The notes beneath the pieces are model-generated. The model had not been told where the DNA came from. It did no database searches and saw only the letters and a program-made list of their open reading frames with translations. Below are positions 45,218 through 54,755 of a stretch of DNA of 64,000 nt, piece by piece (positions within the stretch are counted from its first letter, which is position 1; each line of letters begins with the position of its first letter). A program made the position numbers and the translations under genes. This DNA comes from Stigonema ocellatum SAG 48.90 = DSM 106950 (lineage in GTDB: Bacteria > Cyanobacteriota > Cyanobacteriia > Cyanobacteriales > Nostocaceae), in the NCBI GenBank assembly GCA_016903675.1, contig JADQBA010000008.1:57606-121605 (forward strand), in the 5' to 3' direction.

Positions 45218-46534
45218 ATGTTAAACCTACGTAAAGTCAAGTTTACGAATAATGCTGATGAAGTAAAGTCAAATAATGGAATCTTCAATCCCAAAAACTC
45301 CACTGTAAATACATTGGACGGTGCTGATAAAATCATTGGTACTAACTCTGTAAATGGTGATTTTGGTTTCGGAGTCCTTGTGGGGACCAACGCCCAAAAC
45401 TTCAATTCTATTATTGCCTCTGCCGAGTTTAGTGGGAGGGCTAGTGTTGCTGTCAAGGGTATTAACAACAAAGGGATTATCAATACAGGAAGCGGATCCG
45501 ATCAAGTAATTGGTAACGCAATAGCCAACATCTGGGCCACAGCAGAAACAGTATCAGCAGTGTTAGCCATTGCTAACACTGCTGATACTAGTGTTATTAG
45601 TAATGCTTTTGCCTCCATTAAAGTTAATGCTACTGCCGATGGTATTGATAACTCCGGTGGTGAAATTAACAACGGTAATGGTAATGATGGTATTTATGGC
45701 AATACCATCGGTTCTATTGCAGCAGTTGCCATAGCTACAGCAGATGCCTCAGCCATCGTTGAGGCTCTCTGCAAAGCCCCTATATCTAACCAACTCACAG
45801 CTTTTGCAGGAGCAATATCTACAAGTATAGCTAAAGCAGATATCATTGCCAGAGGCATTAATAATAGAGTAGGCACAATTACTACAGGCACGGGTGCGGA
45901 TGCTATCAATGCTACAGCCACTTCCAGTTCAGCGACCTTATCTGTATCTGCATCAAATGCTCTCACTATTGCCTCTTCCGGAAATCAAGCTTTGGCGAAG
46001 GCTGTTGCCAATGCTTTTGCAATGGCTAACGACCAAGCGATCGCCATTGACAACACTAAAGGCTATATTACGACTGGGGATGGGAACGATACTATAGACG
46101 CTCGTGCTAAGGCTTCTCAAAAGGCGATCGCTATTGACAACATTACAGGCTATATTACTACTGGGGATGGAAACGATAGTATCTTTGCCTCGGCTACCGG
46201 ATCAGACTCTTACGGCATCTTTGGCGGCAGGATTGATATGGGTAAGAACGATGATCGGTTGATCGCGTCCAGTTTTGGAGGTGGCGTGAACATAGAAATG
46301 GGAAAAGGTAATGACTTTGTTCAAGGTTTCGGTGACGCTACAGTGGATGGTGGTAAAGGTACCGATATATTAAGCCTTGGCTCTTACAGTAGAGACAGCT
46401 TTAAGATAAGTTTTGGTCCTAACAATGGTGCTAATTTTCAGCTAAATGGCATTACTATGACCACCACCGGATTTGAGCAATTCCAATTTGCCGGTGGTGT
46501 AAGTTACACCTACAATCAGTTAATCACAGCTTAA
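45218..46534 (+). CDS. RTX-like calcium-binding repeat protein
   Basis: 438 aa, ATG at 45218. Built of Gly/Asp/Asn-rich repeats: TLDGADKIIGT, NTGSGSDQVIGN, NNGNGNDGIYGN, TTGTGADAINA, TTGDGNDTIDA and EMGKGNDFVQG fit the GxGxDxI nonapeptide that binds calcium in a beta-roll. Between them are long Ala/Ser-rich stretches. The C-terminus TTGFEQFQFAGGVSYTYNQL resembles the tails of secreted cyanobacterial RTX proteins. There is no N-terminal signal peptide, so type I secretion is expected. A perfect 18-bp inverted repeat lies inside (45550-45589). Confidence 0.8.
   Translation: MLNLRKVKFTNNADEVKSNNGIFNPKNSTVNTLDGADKIIGTNSVNGDFGFGVLVGTNAQNFNSIIASAEFSGRASVAVKGINNKGIINTGSGSDQVIGNAIANIWATAETVSAVLAIANTADTSVISNAFASIKVNATADGIDNSGGEINNGNGNDGIYGNTIGSIAAVAIATADASAIVEALCKAPISNQLTAFAGAISTSIAKADIIARGINNRVGTITTGTGADAINATATSSSATLSVSASNALTIASSGNQALAKAVANAFAMANDQAIAIDNTKGYITTGDGNDTIDARAKASQKAIAIDNITGYITTGDGNDSIFASATGSDSYGIFGGRIDMGKNDDRLIASSFGGGVNIEMGKGNDFVQGFGDATVDGGKGTDILSLGSYSRDSFKISFGPNNGANFQLNGITMTTTGFEQFQFAGGVSYTYNQLITA
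45550..45589. repeat. Perfect 18-bp inverted repeat within a gene
   Basis: AGTATCAGCAGTGTTAGC, four-base loop, then the exact complement. It encodes TVSAVLAIANTADTS without disturbing the frame. Confidence 0.9.
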
Positions 46535-47048
46535 TGAGAGCATAAGGTTTCCAGATTTATAGCGGTTTTCAAGTCAGTTCATGGAAATGATGTTGGGACC
46601 AATTAACCGTTCGCCCCAAAAGCGGATTTCAACGAACGCATAATTAATTTTCACGACTATCCCAGAAACCCGGTTTCTTAAAGAAACCGGGTTTCTATCA
46701 CCCCCACTTGCGTCTGCGAAAAAAAACTACGAACGAACAATGTTGGGACTAAATTTTCTGGGGAAATATATGACGGCACATTTTCCCATTATAAAGAAAG
46801 CATAACCGAGAAAACTGCCGTTGTCAAGCTCGACTCATGAATTCTTGGAGGAGCAAAAGTCGAACTCAGGTTATGAGATAATTTCAGAATCTGAAAGATA
46901 GATATACCAATCCGTGGAGGAATTACAAACACCTCTTCTACAAAGAGCGCATCCCTTACAACATCTTGTGAGTGATTTTTTCTTGCGCTTACCCTAACTC
47001 CCCACTCCCCCCTGGGGTTAAAACCCCAGGCTATCCCCACTCTTAGTT
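46535..47048. other. Non-coding region with hairpin and direct repeat
   Basis: 46664-46696 is the AGAAACCCGGTTTCT hairpin (same as 3647-3679). 46765-46827 is the second copy of the 63-bp segment at 44855-44917, so the RTX-like gene is flanked by direct repeats. A family-5 MITE-like end (CCAATCCGTGGAGGA) is near 46906. The palindrome GGGGTTAAAACCCC is at about 47014-47027. Confidence 0.65.
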
Positions 47049-47858
47049 ATGCCCTCACAATGGGAAGGTTTGCTGAAAAATATTGGTGAATGGCAAGGTT
47101 CATTCACCCGTCTCTCTCCTCAAGGTGAACTTCTGGAAGATATCAAGAGTATTGTATCCCTGGAAGGGTTAAACAATAACCAGACAATTCGTCAGATTGT
47201 CCGCTTAGGTGAGAATGAAAAGGTTTTAGAATACAGTTCTTTATCCAAGGGAATATTAATTTTTGAAAATGGCGCATTTTCCCAAGGTTCGATTCAATTA
47301 GCGCCATTTGCTGAATTTGGTGCAGAATTCGGTTTAATTCATGAAAATCGCCGCTTGCGCCTTGTGCAAATGTTTGATAAAAGTGGTCAACTAGACAAAC
47401 TCACCTTAATTCGAGAACACCTTGCAGGAACCCAACCGCCACAAAACCCACCCTTAACAGTAAATGACCTCCTTGGAGAATGGCTTGGCGAAGCTGTTAC
47501 CATATATCCAGACTGGCGGAATCCCGAGACTTACCCAGTGAAGATGCAGTTGAAACTTGATAACTTTGAGCAGTTGACACAAAGCTTAACCTTTGGCTAT
47601 CGCACAATCACCTCAACCGCCACGATAAAAGGCTCGACTATCCATTTTAACCAAAACCCGCAGTGTATCGTGCAAGTATTACTACTACCCGATGGTGCTT
47701 CTGCTACTTCTCCACTGAAAGCGCAATTACGTCAACCCTTATTCTTGGAAGTAGGTTGGCTGATCGAACCCGACTTGCGTCAGCGAATGATTCGCAGCTA
47801 CAACGACAAAGGCGAATGGACAAGCCTCACTTTCGTGAGAGAAATTCGTAATTCGTAA
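47049..47858 (+). CDS. DUF3598 family protein
   Basis: 269 aa. Matches the cyanobacterial DUF3598 pattern: MPSQWEGLLKNIGEWQGSFTRLSPQG at the N-terminus and a second similar unit LTVNDLLGEWLGEAVTIYPDW. Two lipocalin-like beta-barrel halves are likely. No signal peptide. Function unknown; lipocalin-like folds often bind chromophores or other hydrophobic ligands, but this is only a guess here. Confidence 0.85.
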   Translation: MPSQWEGLLKNIGEWQGSFTRLSPQGELLEDIKSIVSLEGLNNNQTIRQIVRLGENEKVLEYSSLSKGILIFENGAFSQGSIQLAPFAEFGAEFGLIHENRRLRLVQMFDKSGQLDKLTLIREHLAGTQPPQNPPLTVNDLLGEWLGEAVTIYPDWRNPETYPVKMQLKLDNFEQLTQSLTFGYRTITSTATIKGSTIHFNQNPQCIVQVLLLPDGASATSPLKAQLRQPLFLEVGWLIEPDLRQRMIRSYNDKGEWTSLTFVREIRNS

Positions 47859-48004
47859 TTGGGCGTTGCTGAATCTTAATATGAAAACCTCACGCCCTCG
47901 TAACAAAGATGCTAAAAACTTTGCGCCTTTGCGACTTTGCGTGAGGCTCAAAAACATGGTTCACACGCGAATTCAGCATCCGTAATTGAGGGCGTCATTA
48001 CCAA

Positions 48005-48577
48005 TTAAAGAGAACATTTCTGGTGTAACGCCTTACTGAGTAACACCTGATACTCCTCATCACTAACCCCATAAGCACCAAACCTCTCCAAATGAGGATT
48101 CATCATTTGGGCATCAAATAGCACAAATTGCCTTGACCGGAGTGTTTCTACCAACTTCACCATCGCCACCTTTGACCCATCAGGAATGCGGTAAAACATG
48201 GACTCTCCAATGAAAGCGCCTCCAATGATAATCCCTAAAATTCCCCCAGCTAGTTCATCACCCTGCCAAGTTTCAAAACTATACGCCCAACCTGCTTGGT
48301 AAAGTTGCCGATAAACCTCTTGTAAATCCTGTGAAATCCAAGTAGTTTCCCGGTTAGCACACCCAGCTACTACAGCTTCAAAGTCGCGGTTAATCGCAAC
48401 GGTAAAACGCTTTTGATTGAGAACACGTTGCAGAGACTTGGGGTAGCGAAATCGTTCATCCAAAGGAATGAGAGTGCGATCGCGGCTGCCGTACCACCCC
48501 AAGGTATTATTCTCATCAGCCATGAGAAAATATCCTTGAGCATAGCCTTGAATAATAGCGGCGATATCATATTCCAT
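48005..48577 (-). CDS. aat: Leucyl/phenylalanyl-tRNA-protein transferase
   Basis: 190 aa, ATG at 48577. Adds Leu or Phe from aminoacyl-tRNA to basic N-termini, marking proteins for ClpS/ClpAP degradation. Motifs: IIQGYAQGYFLMAD, WYGSRDRTLIPLD, ETWQGDELAGGILGIIIGGAFIGESMF and LFDAQMMNPHLERFGA. Length normal. Confidence 0.95.
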   Translation of the reverse strand: MEYDIAAIIQGYAQGYFLMADENNTLGWYGSRDRTLIPLDERFRYPKSLQRVLNQKRFTVAINRDFEAVVAGCANRETTWISQDLQEVYRQLYQAGWAYSFETWQGDELAGGILGIIIGGAFIGESMFYRIPDGSKVAMVKLVETLRSRQFVLFDAQMMNPHLERFGAYGVSDEEYQVLLSKALHQKCSL

Positions 48578-48590
48578 ATAAATACGTTTG

Positions 48591-48722
48591 TTGACTGTTG
48601 ACTGTTGACTGTTGACTGTTGTTTGTATCTACCAATAACAACCAACCAACAACCACCAATCAATAACCACCAACCAACAACCACCAACCAATAACCACCA
48701 ACCAATAACAACTAACAATTAA
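48591..48722. repeat. Heptad repeats GTTGACT and CAACCAC types
   Basis: Five GTTGACT units (48591-48625) then CCAACCA/ATAACCA units to 48722, between two divergent genes. STRR class. Confidence 0.85.
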
Positions 48723-48726
48723 GAAA

Positions 48727-49056
48727 ATGACTTCACCAATTCCACCCATCACCCTGCCACCGCCTAAAAATCCCAAACTTGAGGGAGAATGGTTACAACA
48801 GCGCTTGCATCGATGGCTAGATGAAGAATTTCTTCCGGAAGCAGTCAATCAAAAGATTGCCACACGTGCAGCACAGATTTTTATGCGACAACGAATGGAA
48901 GGAGAAAATGACCTAGGTTCTCTGGTAATTGCCATTGTCACGGAGATGGAGTCGTTTGATTTTTCTAAAAGTTTCTATGGAGAGTTTGCGATCGCCAACG
49001 CCGTCAGCGATCTCCTTTTGGAAAGTTTAGGTATTGATAGATGTTGTGGACAATAG
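48727..49056 (+). CDS. Conserved hypothetical cyanobacterial protein
   Basis: 109 aa, ATG at 48727. Pro-rich start (PIPPITLPPPKNPK), then a helical domain (EWLQQRLHRWLDEEFLPEAVNQ ... AIANAVSDLLLESLGID). I recognise it as a common short cyanobacterial protein but know no function. Soluble, no motif. The ATG follows the heptad repeat block directly. Confidence 0.7.
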   Translation: MTSPIPPITLPPPKNPKLEGEWLQQRLHRWLDEEFLPEAVNQKIATRAAQIFMRQRMEGENDLGSLVIAIVTEMESFDFSKSFYGEFAIANAVSDLLLESLGIDRCCGQ

Positions 49057-49132
49057 GAGTTAGGAGTTAGGAGTTAGGAGTTAGGAGTTAAATTTGTTTT
49101 AACTCATCACTCATCACTCATCACTCATAACT
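49053..49132. repeat. Heptad repeats (TTAGGAG, CTCATCA)
   Basis: TTAGGAG units followed by CATCACT units between two convergent genes; a loose palindrome that may stop transcription from both sides. Confidence 0.75.
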
Positions 49133-49140
49133 TTCTGGTT

Positions 49141-49443
49141 TTACCAGCTTGACTTAACCACTCCGGGTAAAAGACCCTCATGTGCCCATTCCCGGAGAAC
49201 GTTCCGAGAAAGTCCAAAGTCGCGGTAAACTCCTCTGGGACGACCAGTGAGCCAGCAGCGGTTGCGGTGGCGGGTGGGGGCGCTATTGCGGGGTAGCTGT
49301 TGAATTTGCCGATGGATCTCCAGCTTCTCTAGGGGAGATTCTGCTTGTCGGAATTCTTCCAACAATGCTTCCCGCTTGTCCGCATACTTTTCCACCATTT
49401 TGGCGCGTTTCTTTTCGCGCTCAATCATGCTTTTTTTTGCCAT
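49141..49443 (-). CDS. rpsN: 30S ribosomal protein S14
   Basis: 100 aa, ATG at 49443. MAKKSMIEREKKRAKMVEKY start and RNRCWLTGRPRGVYRDFGLSR core are diagnostic. This is the long form without zinc-binding cysteines, as usual in cyanobacteria. It stands alone, outside the ribosomal operons. Confidence 0.97.
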   Translation of the reverse strand: MAKKSMIEREKKRAKMVEKYADKREALLEEFRQAESPLEKLEIHRQIQQLPRNSAPTRHRNRCWLTGRPRGVYRDFGLSRNVLREWAHEGLLPGVVKSSW

Positions 49444-49504
49444 AAAGTCCTAGTTTTTTAAAAGACAGCATATTCCATACTATATAATAGCACGACTTAG
49501 GGCA

Positions 49505-50191
49505 TCAACTAGGGGTGTCATCAAAAGCAGAAGGACAAAGGTCACTAAGTTGACAAGCAACGCATAGGGGAGAACGTGCTTTACAAATAGCACGACCGTG
49601 ATAAATCAATCTAATGGACCAATTTTCCCATTCTGGCTGAGGTAACAGGAGCATCAAATCTCGTTCAATGCGGATAGGGTCGGAGTGTTCTGTTAAATCC
49701 AAGCGTTGGCTGAGGCGCTTAACGTGGGTGTCCACCGTTACTCCAGCATTAATACCATAGGCATGAGCTAGAACTACATTTGCCGTCTTTCTTGCTACAC
49801 CAGGAAGCTGCAATAACTGTTCCATCACATGAGGGACTTCACCGCTAAACTCTGTAACAATCATCTGACAAGCGGACTTGATATTCTTGGCTTTATTGCG
49901 ATAAAAGCCTGTGGAACGCACCAAGGTTTCTAACTCTACCAAATCAGCATTTGCCAAACTAGCTGCATCAGGGAATCTACTAAATAAAGCTGGTGTAACT
50001 AGATTCACCCGCTCGTCAGTACACTGAGCGGAGAGAATCGTAGCTACTAGCAGCTGCACTGACGTTGAGTAGTTTAAAGAACAAGTAGCGTCCGGATAAA
50101 GACGCTTGAGGCGAACCAGAATTTCTAGCGCCCGTTGCTTTTTAGATAACTGGTGGCGGGTACTAATCACTGAAATAATTTTTGCACCCAC
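49505..50191 (-). CDS. nth: Endonuclease III (DNA glycosylase/AP lyase)
   Basis: 228 aa, GTG at 50191. Base-excision repair enzyme for oxidised pyrimidines. Helix-hairpin-helix LLQLPGVARKTANVVL with catalytic Lys in the following region, VDTHVKRLSQRL with the catalytic Asp, and an iron-sulfur cluster motif C-x6-C-x2-C-x5-C (CKARSPLCVACQLSDLC). Its start overlaps the end of rseP by 25 bp, so the genes are coupled; GTG at codon 8 or later ATG codons are alternative starts. Confidence 0.93.
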   Translation of the reverse strand: MGAKIISVISTRHQLSKKQRALEILVRLKRLYPDATCSLNYSTSVQLLVATILSAQCTDERVNLVTPALFSRFPDAASLANADLVELETLVRSTGFYRNKAKNIKSACQMIVTEFSGEVPHVMEQLLQLPGVARKTANVVLAHAYGINAGVTVDTHVKRLSQRLDLTEHSDPIRIERDLMLLLPQPEWENWSIRLIYHGRAICKARSPLCVACQLSDLCPSAFDDTPS

Positions 50192-51255
50192 GCCAATTGG
50201 GTAGTTTCTTTGAAGATGAGAAAAATTCCTAGTCCCAAAAGCAGCATCAAACCGGTTTGCATGACACCGTCTTGAATGCGAGTGGGTAGGGGTTTACCAC
50301 GTAAACCTTCTATGAGGAGGAAAGCCAGTTGTCCGCCATCTAAAGCAGGTAAAGGCAAAATATTGATGACAGCCAAGTTGATGCTGATGAGGGCGGCAAA
50401 GAAAAACAAACTGCCTGTATCATTTTTAGCGATGTTGGCACCAATTTCCACAATTTTAACTGGACCTGCCACCTGACCGGCTGTTTCACCAAAATTAGTG
50501 ATGAGTTGCCAAAAACCTTGAAATGTCATGGAGACAATCCGCTGAAATTCAGTTGCACCAATCTGCAAAGCTTCCACCGGATTAGTAACACGACGACGCT
50601 CTACTTTGCCGTTAGGAGCAAGTCCAATGCCAATACTACCATCACCATTTGCTTTAGCTTCTGGAACAACAGTTAAAGATAGCTTTTGGTCGCCACGGGC
50701 AATTTTGAGTTGAATTGGCTTCAAAGCATTGGTTTTAATGATTTCTCTGAAAGCGTCCCGCTCTTGCAGCGATGTCCCAAATTGTTTTTGATTAGCTGCT
50801 AAAATAACATCCCCTGGCTGAATTCCTGCTTTGGCTGCGACAGAACTGACTTCTGGTGCTAGCTGTTGGATTAAAACTCCCGGTAGAGTTGCTTGCGCCA
50901 TACCAACAAAGCCGACCTGCGCCACTAGGAGGAAGTAGGCAAATATTAAATTTGCTATCACTCCCGCACTGATGACGATCGCCCGATCTAGAACTGGTCG
51001 ATTACGAAGCAAATTCGGGTCAGTGGGGGGAATTTCACTATCTGGGTCATCATCAGGAAAGCCGACAAAACCACCCAAGGGAAAAGCACGGATAGCGTAT
51101 TCAGTTTGCGTGCCTTGGTACTTCCAAATAATCGGACCAAAACCGAGAGAAAAACGATTAACGTAAATACCTTGAGACCTTGCTGCAATGAAATGTCCTA
51201 GTTCGTGTACCAGGATCAGAACAGCTAAGACTGCGATCGCCGCTAAAACTGACAT
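50167..51255 (-). CDS. rseP: Site-2 (RseP/M50) intramembrane metalloprotease
   Basis: 362 aa. Zinc motif HELGHF in the first membrane helix (VLILVHELGHFIAA), one PDZ domain at about 120-200 (AAKAGIQPGDVILAANQ), and the second zinc motif LPLPALDGGQL near residue 310. It cleaves membrane-spanning substrates such as anti-sigma factors. The shape is that of RIP proteases; the native substrate here is unknown. Confidence 0.93.
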   Translation of the reverse strand: MSVLAAIAVLAVLILVHELGHFIAARSQGIYVNRFSLGFGPIIWKYQGTQTEYAIRAFPLGGFVGFPDDDPDSEIPPTDPNLLRNRPVLDRAIVISAGVIANLIFAYFLLVAQVGFVGMAQATLPGVLIQQLAPEVSSVAAKAGIQPGDVILAANQKQFGTSLQERDAFREIIKTNALKPIQLKIARGDQKLSLTVVPEAKANGDGSIGIGLAPNGKVERRRVTNPVEALQIGATEFQRIVSMTFQGFWQLITNFGETAGQVAGPVKIVEIGANIAKNDTGSLFFFAALISINLAVINILPLPALDGGQLAFLLIEGLRGKPLPTRIQDGVMQTGLMLLLGLGIFLIFKETTQLAWVQKLFQ

Positions 51256-51299
51256 AGATAAAATTAGTTAACTTATTGAGCTTTACTTCTCTCCATTCT

Positions 51300-51538
51300 A
51301 GAAGGGGAATGGGGAATGGGGGAGTGGGGAGTGGGGAGTGGGGGAATGGGGAGGGGGGGAGTGGGGAGGGGGGGAGTGGGGAGTGGGGGAGTGGGGGAGT
51401 GGGGAGTGGGGAGGAATTTTAATGTTCAAAAAATTAACAATTTATTAAAGTTACAAATTCCCTCTTCCCCATTCCCTCTTCCCCATTCCCTCTTCCCCAT
51501 TCCCCATTCCCCACTCCCCATTCCCCACTCCCCATTTG
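51300..51538. repeat. GGGGAGT heptads and complementary block
   Basis: GTGGGGA/GGGGGAGT units (51303-51413) and CCCCATTCCCTCTT units (51463-51537) lie on either side of an AT-rich centre, giving a large potential hairpin between rseP and serS. A plus-strand frame through it is low complexity and not a gene. Confidence 0.85.
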
Positions 51539-52816
51539 TTACAGAACTTCCCGTCCCAAGTAAGGTTGGAGTGCGGATGGTATTTGAATTTTGTCTTCTA
51601 ATTGATAATTCTCCAAAATTGCCGCCATTGTACGCCCTATGGCCAAACCGGAACCGTTGAGGGTATGTATAAGCTGGGTTCCCTTCTTACCGCTTTCTTT
51701 AAAACGAATTTGCGCCCGCCGCCCCTGAAAATCCATAAAATTGGAACAGCTGGAAATTTCCCGGTACTTTCCAGATGAGGGAAGCCAAACCTCTAAATCA
51801 TAAGTTTTGGCTGAAGAAAATCCCAAATCCGCAGTACACAACTCTATGACCCGGTAAGGCAACTGCAAAGCCTGTAAAATTGCTTCAGCATTCCCCACCA
51901 ATTTTTCTAGTTCATCAAAGGAAGTGCTGGGATGGACAAATTTCACTAATTCAACTTTGTTAAATTGATGCAGGCGGATTAATCCCCGCATATCGCGTCC
52001 ATAACTACCTGCTTCCCTGCGAAAACAGGGAGTATAAGCACAGTGGTAAATAGGCAAGTCTAGCGAGTCGAGAATTTCACCACGGTAGAGGTTGGTAACA
52101 GGTACTTCTGCTGTGGGAGCAAGCCATAAATCATCAGATGCGCACTTAAAGCTTTCTTCAGCGAACTTGGGCAGTTGACCCGTGGCTGTCATAGACTCGG
52201 AATTAATGAGAAACGGGGGAATGACTTCCACATACCCTGCTGCTATGTGGCGATCGAGCATAAATTGAATCAATGCTCTCTCTAGCGCCGCACCAGCACC
52301 TACCAAGGTAACAAAGCGGCTTTGTGCCACTTTCACCGCCCGCTCAAAGTTAAGAATACCTAATTTTTCGCCGATTTCCCAGTGAGGAACAATATTCGGG
52401 TTTTGGGGAATGTACTCATCACCCCAGCGACGCACTTCTACATTATCTTCCTCACTTTTACCCATGGGGGTGGAGTCGCTGGGTAAGTTGGGAAGTGCGA
52501 GTAAAAGTTCGTTAATTTTGGCTGTGAAGTCTTTTTCCAGGGGTTCGAGTGTACCCAGATCGGCTTTGATAGAGCTACCCTCATCCCGCAAGGCTTGAAT
52601 TTCTTCTCCTTTAGGGTTACCACCAGCTTTAATCTTCTCAGGAATTAATTTAGCAATTTCGTTGCTGCGTGCCTGAAGTTGATTTCGCTTCGCTTCCAAT
52701 TCTCGTTGTTGCCTATCCAGCGCTAAAAGCGGCTGAATGTCGTAGTTATTACCACGAGTGTTCAACTTTTCTTGAACTAATTGCGGATTGTCCCGTATTT
52801 GCTTAATATCCAGCAC
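51539..52816 (-). CDS. serS: Seryl-tRNA synthetase
   Basis: 425 aa, ATG at 52816. MLDIKQIRDNPQLVQEKLNTRG start with the long N-terminal antiparallel coiled coil (about 30-100), then the class II core: motif 2 FRREAGSYGRDMRGLIRLHQF and motif 3 GSGLAIGRTMAAILEN. Charges tRNA-Ser and tRNA-Sec if present. Length normal. Confidence 0.97.
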   Translation of the reverse strand: MLDIKQIRDNPQLVQEKLNTRGNNYDIQPLLALDRQQRELEAKRNQLQARSNEIAKLIPEKIKAGGNPKGEEIQALRDEGSSIKADLGTLEPLEKDFTAKINELLLALPNLPSDSTPMGKSEEDNVEVRRWGDEYIPQNPNIVPHWEIGEKLGILNFERAVKVAQSRFVTLVGAGAALERALIQFMLDRHIAAGYVEVIPPFLINSESMTATGQLPKFAEESFKCASDDLWLAPTAEVPVTNLYRGEILDSLDLPIYHCAYTPCFRREAGSYGRDMRGLIRLHQFNKVELVKFVHPSTSFDELEKLVGNAEAILQALQLPYRVIELCTADLGFSSAKTYDLEVWLPSSGKYREISSCSNFMDFQGRRAQIRFKESGKKGTQLIHTLNGSGLAIGRTMAAILENYQLEDKIQIPSALQPYLGREVL

Positions 52817-53407
52817 AGATTTTTCTTGTGTTTAGCTATTCCGCGCCCTCGCCTCCCACTGAATCCGGTACTCCGGATCAGTGGTAGTTGGGAGGCGCGG
52901 CGGTGAGGAATTGACCGTCAACCAATAGTAGCCGTAGGCTAGTAAGGGCAGAGGGTCGATGACGAACCGCCATGTTTTTTGTTTGAACTATTGTGTAAGT
53001 TCTACCCTCATGGGTGGTTTCCTTCTCCCAAGGGGAGACGCTACGCGAACGTCAATGTTTTCCAAGGTTTCATGCTGGCAACACTTCCCCTCTCCCGTAG
53101 GGATGTTTAATCACCAGCCGCATTGTCCGGAACTAGGAAACGGGTTGCTAACCCTACATCCCGGAGTGCCTATACATTCTGGGAAAACGTAGTAACCCTC
53201 TCCCAAGGGGAGACGCTGCGCGAACGCATAACGGATCACTCAGACTAATGACACCTGCAACTAATTTCTTAGAAGCCCACACTGACCCGAAGGGCAGTGT
53301 GTGGAGTTGTCACCCTTGTATCTTCACTGCATATAATGATTTTGGCTTGCGATGAGATGAATTGCAAATTAGATTTGGGGGACAGATCAATTAAAAATGC
53401 TTTTTCA
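52817..53407. other. Non-coding region with CGTCTCCCC repeats
   Basis: Two copies of CTCCCAAGGGGAGACGCT (about 53025 and 53201). Nothing else is clear; a plus-strand frame at 52959-53192 is spread over the repeats and has no family look. The serS promoter should be just above 52816. Confidence 0.5.
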
Positions 53408-53971
53408 TTACGGCTTGGTAATCCGATTGAGGAGCCAAATCGACGCCACAAGACTTGCAAAGTGGGCTGAAACAGTGTTGGTGTTTGCCTGGACGACGAA
53501 AATATCTAGGGGTTGGATAGTTCGACTAGGGTCGATTTGGGTGTAAACTCCACCAGTCAATTGCGGCAAAGTTAGCGCCTTGATGATCAGAGTGCCATTG
53601 ATCGCTTGCGCCCCTAAAAGAGTCAAAAGTATTCCCACCAAATTCACCATCAGTCCGAAGCGTACAACTTGAAGAGTTTCAATTTTACGTGGGCGGTTGC
53701 TGGGATTGGAGGATTCTAGCTGTCTGCCAATCCTGGTGTAACGAAAAGCCAAATAAATGCTCACACCCAAGGTAATCAGTCCACAAACTGCTAAAAAGAT
53801 GCCAAGTCCAGTTCCTGGATTATTAGTGCCGCCAGACCGCTGACTAAAAATCGTCGCGGAGAGCAAAATCCCGCCAGAAACAACACCTAGTACTAACTGA
53901 GTCCAGAGGCTAATCCAACCTATAAGGCGAAACGTTTGGGCAATGGCCCGGAGTGGAGTGGAGTCTGACAT
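53408..53971 (-). CDS. DUF3611 family membrane protein
   Basis: 187 aa from the ATG at 53971 (TTG 53983 is an alternative). Four hydrophobic segments: ISLWTQLVLGVVSGGILLSA, GIFLAVCGLITLGVSIYLAF, LMVNLVGILLTLLGAQAI, and HFASLVASIWLLNRI. The pattern matches DUF3611, found in cyanobacteria and plastids, with no known function. Probably a thylakoid or inner-membrane protein. Confidence 0.85.
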   Translation of the reverse strand: MSDSTPLRAIAQTFRLIGWISLWTQLVLGVVSGGILLSATIFSQRSGGTNNPGTGLGIFLAVCGLITLGVSIYLAFRYTRIGRQLESSNPSNRPRKIETLQVVRFGLMVNLVGILLTLLGAQAINGTLIIKALTLPQLTGGVYTQIDPSRTIQPLDIFVVQANTNTVSAHFASLVASIWLLNRITKP

Positions 53972-53994
53972 ACCGATCACCAAAGTGCTGGGCG

Positions 53995-54200
53995 TTTAAA
54001 CTGGGGATTGGTGATTAGGGATTGGGGATTGGTGATTAAAGGTTGGTGATTAGTGATTAAAGGTTGGTGATTAGTGATTAGGGATTCGGGAATAGCATAT
54101 TCCCAGTCCCCAGTCCCCAGTCCCCACTCCCCACTCCCCAGTCCCCACTCCCCAGTCCCCACTCCCCAGTCCCCACTCCCCACTCCCCATACCCCATTCC
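53995..54200. repeat. Heptad repeats GGTGATT and CCCCAGT types
   Basis: GGTGATT/AGTGATT units (54000-54085) and CCCCAGTCCCCACT units (54100-54195) upstream of the DUF3611 gene. Confidence 0.85.
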
Positions 54201-54755
54201 CCTTACTATGACATTTATCAGATGGTAAAAAAATATCTCAAGTAAAGAAATTTATGTGTATGCTATTTGCCAAGCTCTTAATCAGATATGACTTTATGCT
54301 TAATTTTGAAGATTGTGCAATGGTAAAATCACTGTCCTACAAAGTGTTTATTAAGTTTTGCGCCAACAGCTGCATTTTACCCTTAAAATTGCTGAGTCGG
54401 CATTTTTATGCTTAACCAGTGCCCACATCCTCGGCATCACTTAGCACAAGGATGATGGCAGCATAGTTGCTGTCTATTCGCTCCTCACTACACCGTCTAG
54501 ATCTTGGGTAGAGGGTGCAGTTTTTTGCATCCCTAAAACTGGTGCATATAATATGAGCGAGTTTCCGGTGTGGAGCGATCTTCCCAGAAAACTCGTTTCC
54601 CCACGCCTAACAAGCGTGTACCGTGTTGGATTTTTGCGCTTTGAGCATCCAGCCTACGTAGCGTTATATACTTAACCAGTTAGGGGGTAGCACCATATAC
54701 TCACTATAAGGATTGTAGGCGCAACTCTAGGGCATATTTTTAGCCATTCACAACC
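54201..54755 (+). promoter_or_regulatory. Long leader of the PadR-type regulator
   Basis: About 550 bp with no gene. A good sigma-70-like promoter is at 54525-54552 (TTGCAT, 16 bp, TATAAT). It would give a leader of about 195 nt before the ATG at 54756. The leader contains GCGAGTTTCC pairing with GAAAACTCG around 54560-54600, so an RNA structure is possible. Confidence 0.5.

Noticed and set aside
51316..51660. Plus-strand frame through repeats into serS
   Set aside because: Low-complexity translation of heptads followed by the antisense of serS.
52959..53192. 77-codon plus-strand frame between serS and DUF3611 gene
   Set aside because: Built over two CTCCCAAGGGGAGACGCT repeats and shows no protein-like pattern.
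54000..54197. Regularly spaced repeats resembling a CRISPR array
   Set aside because: Units are 7 bp with no unique spacers; they are heptad short tandem repeats. No CRISPR array or cas gene is visible anywhere in the window.
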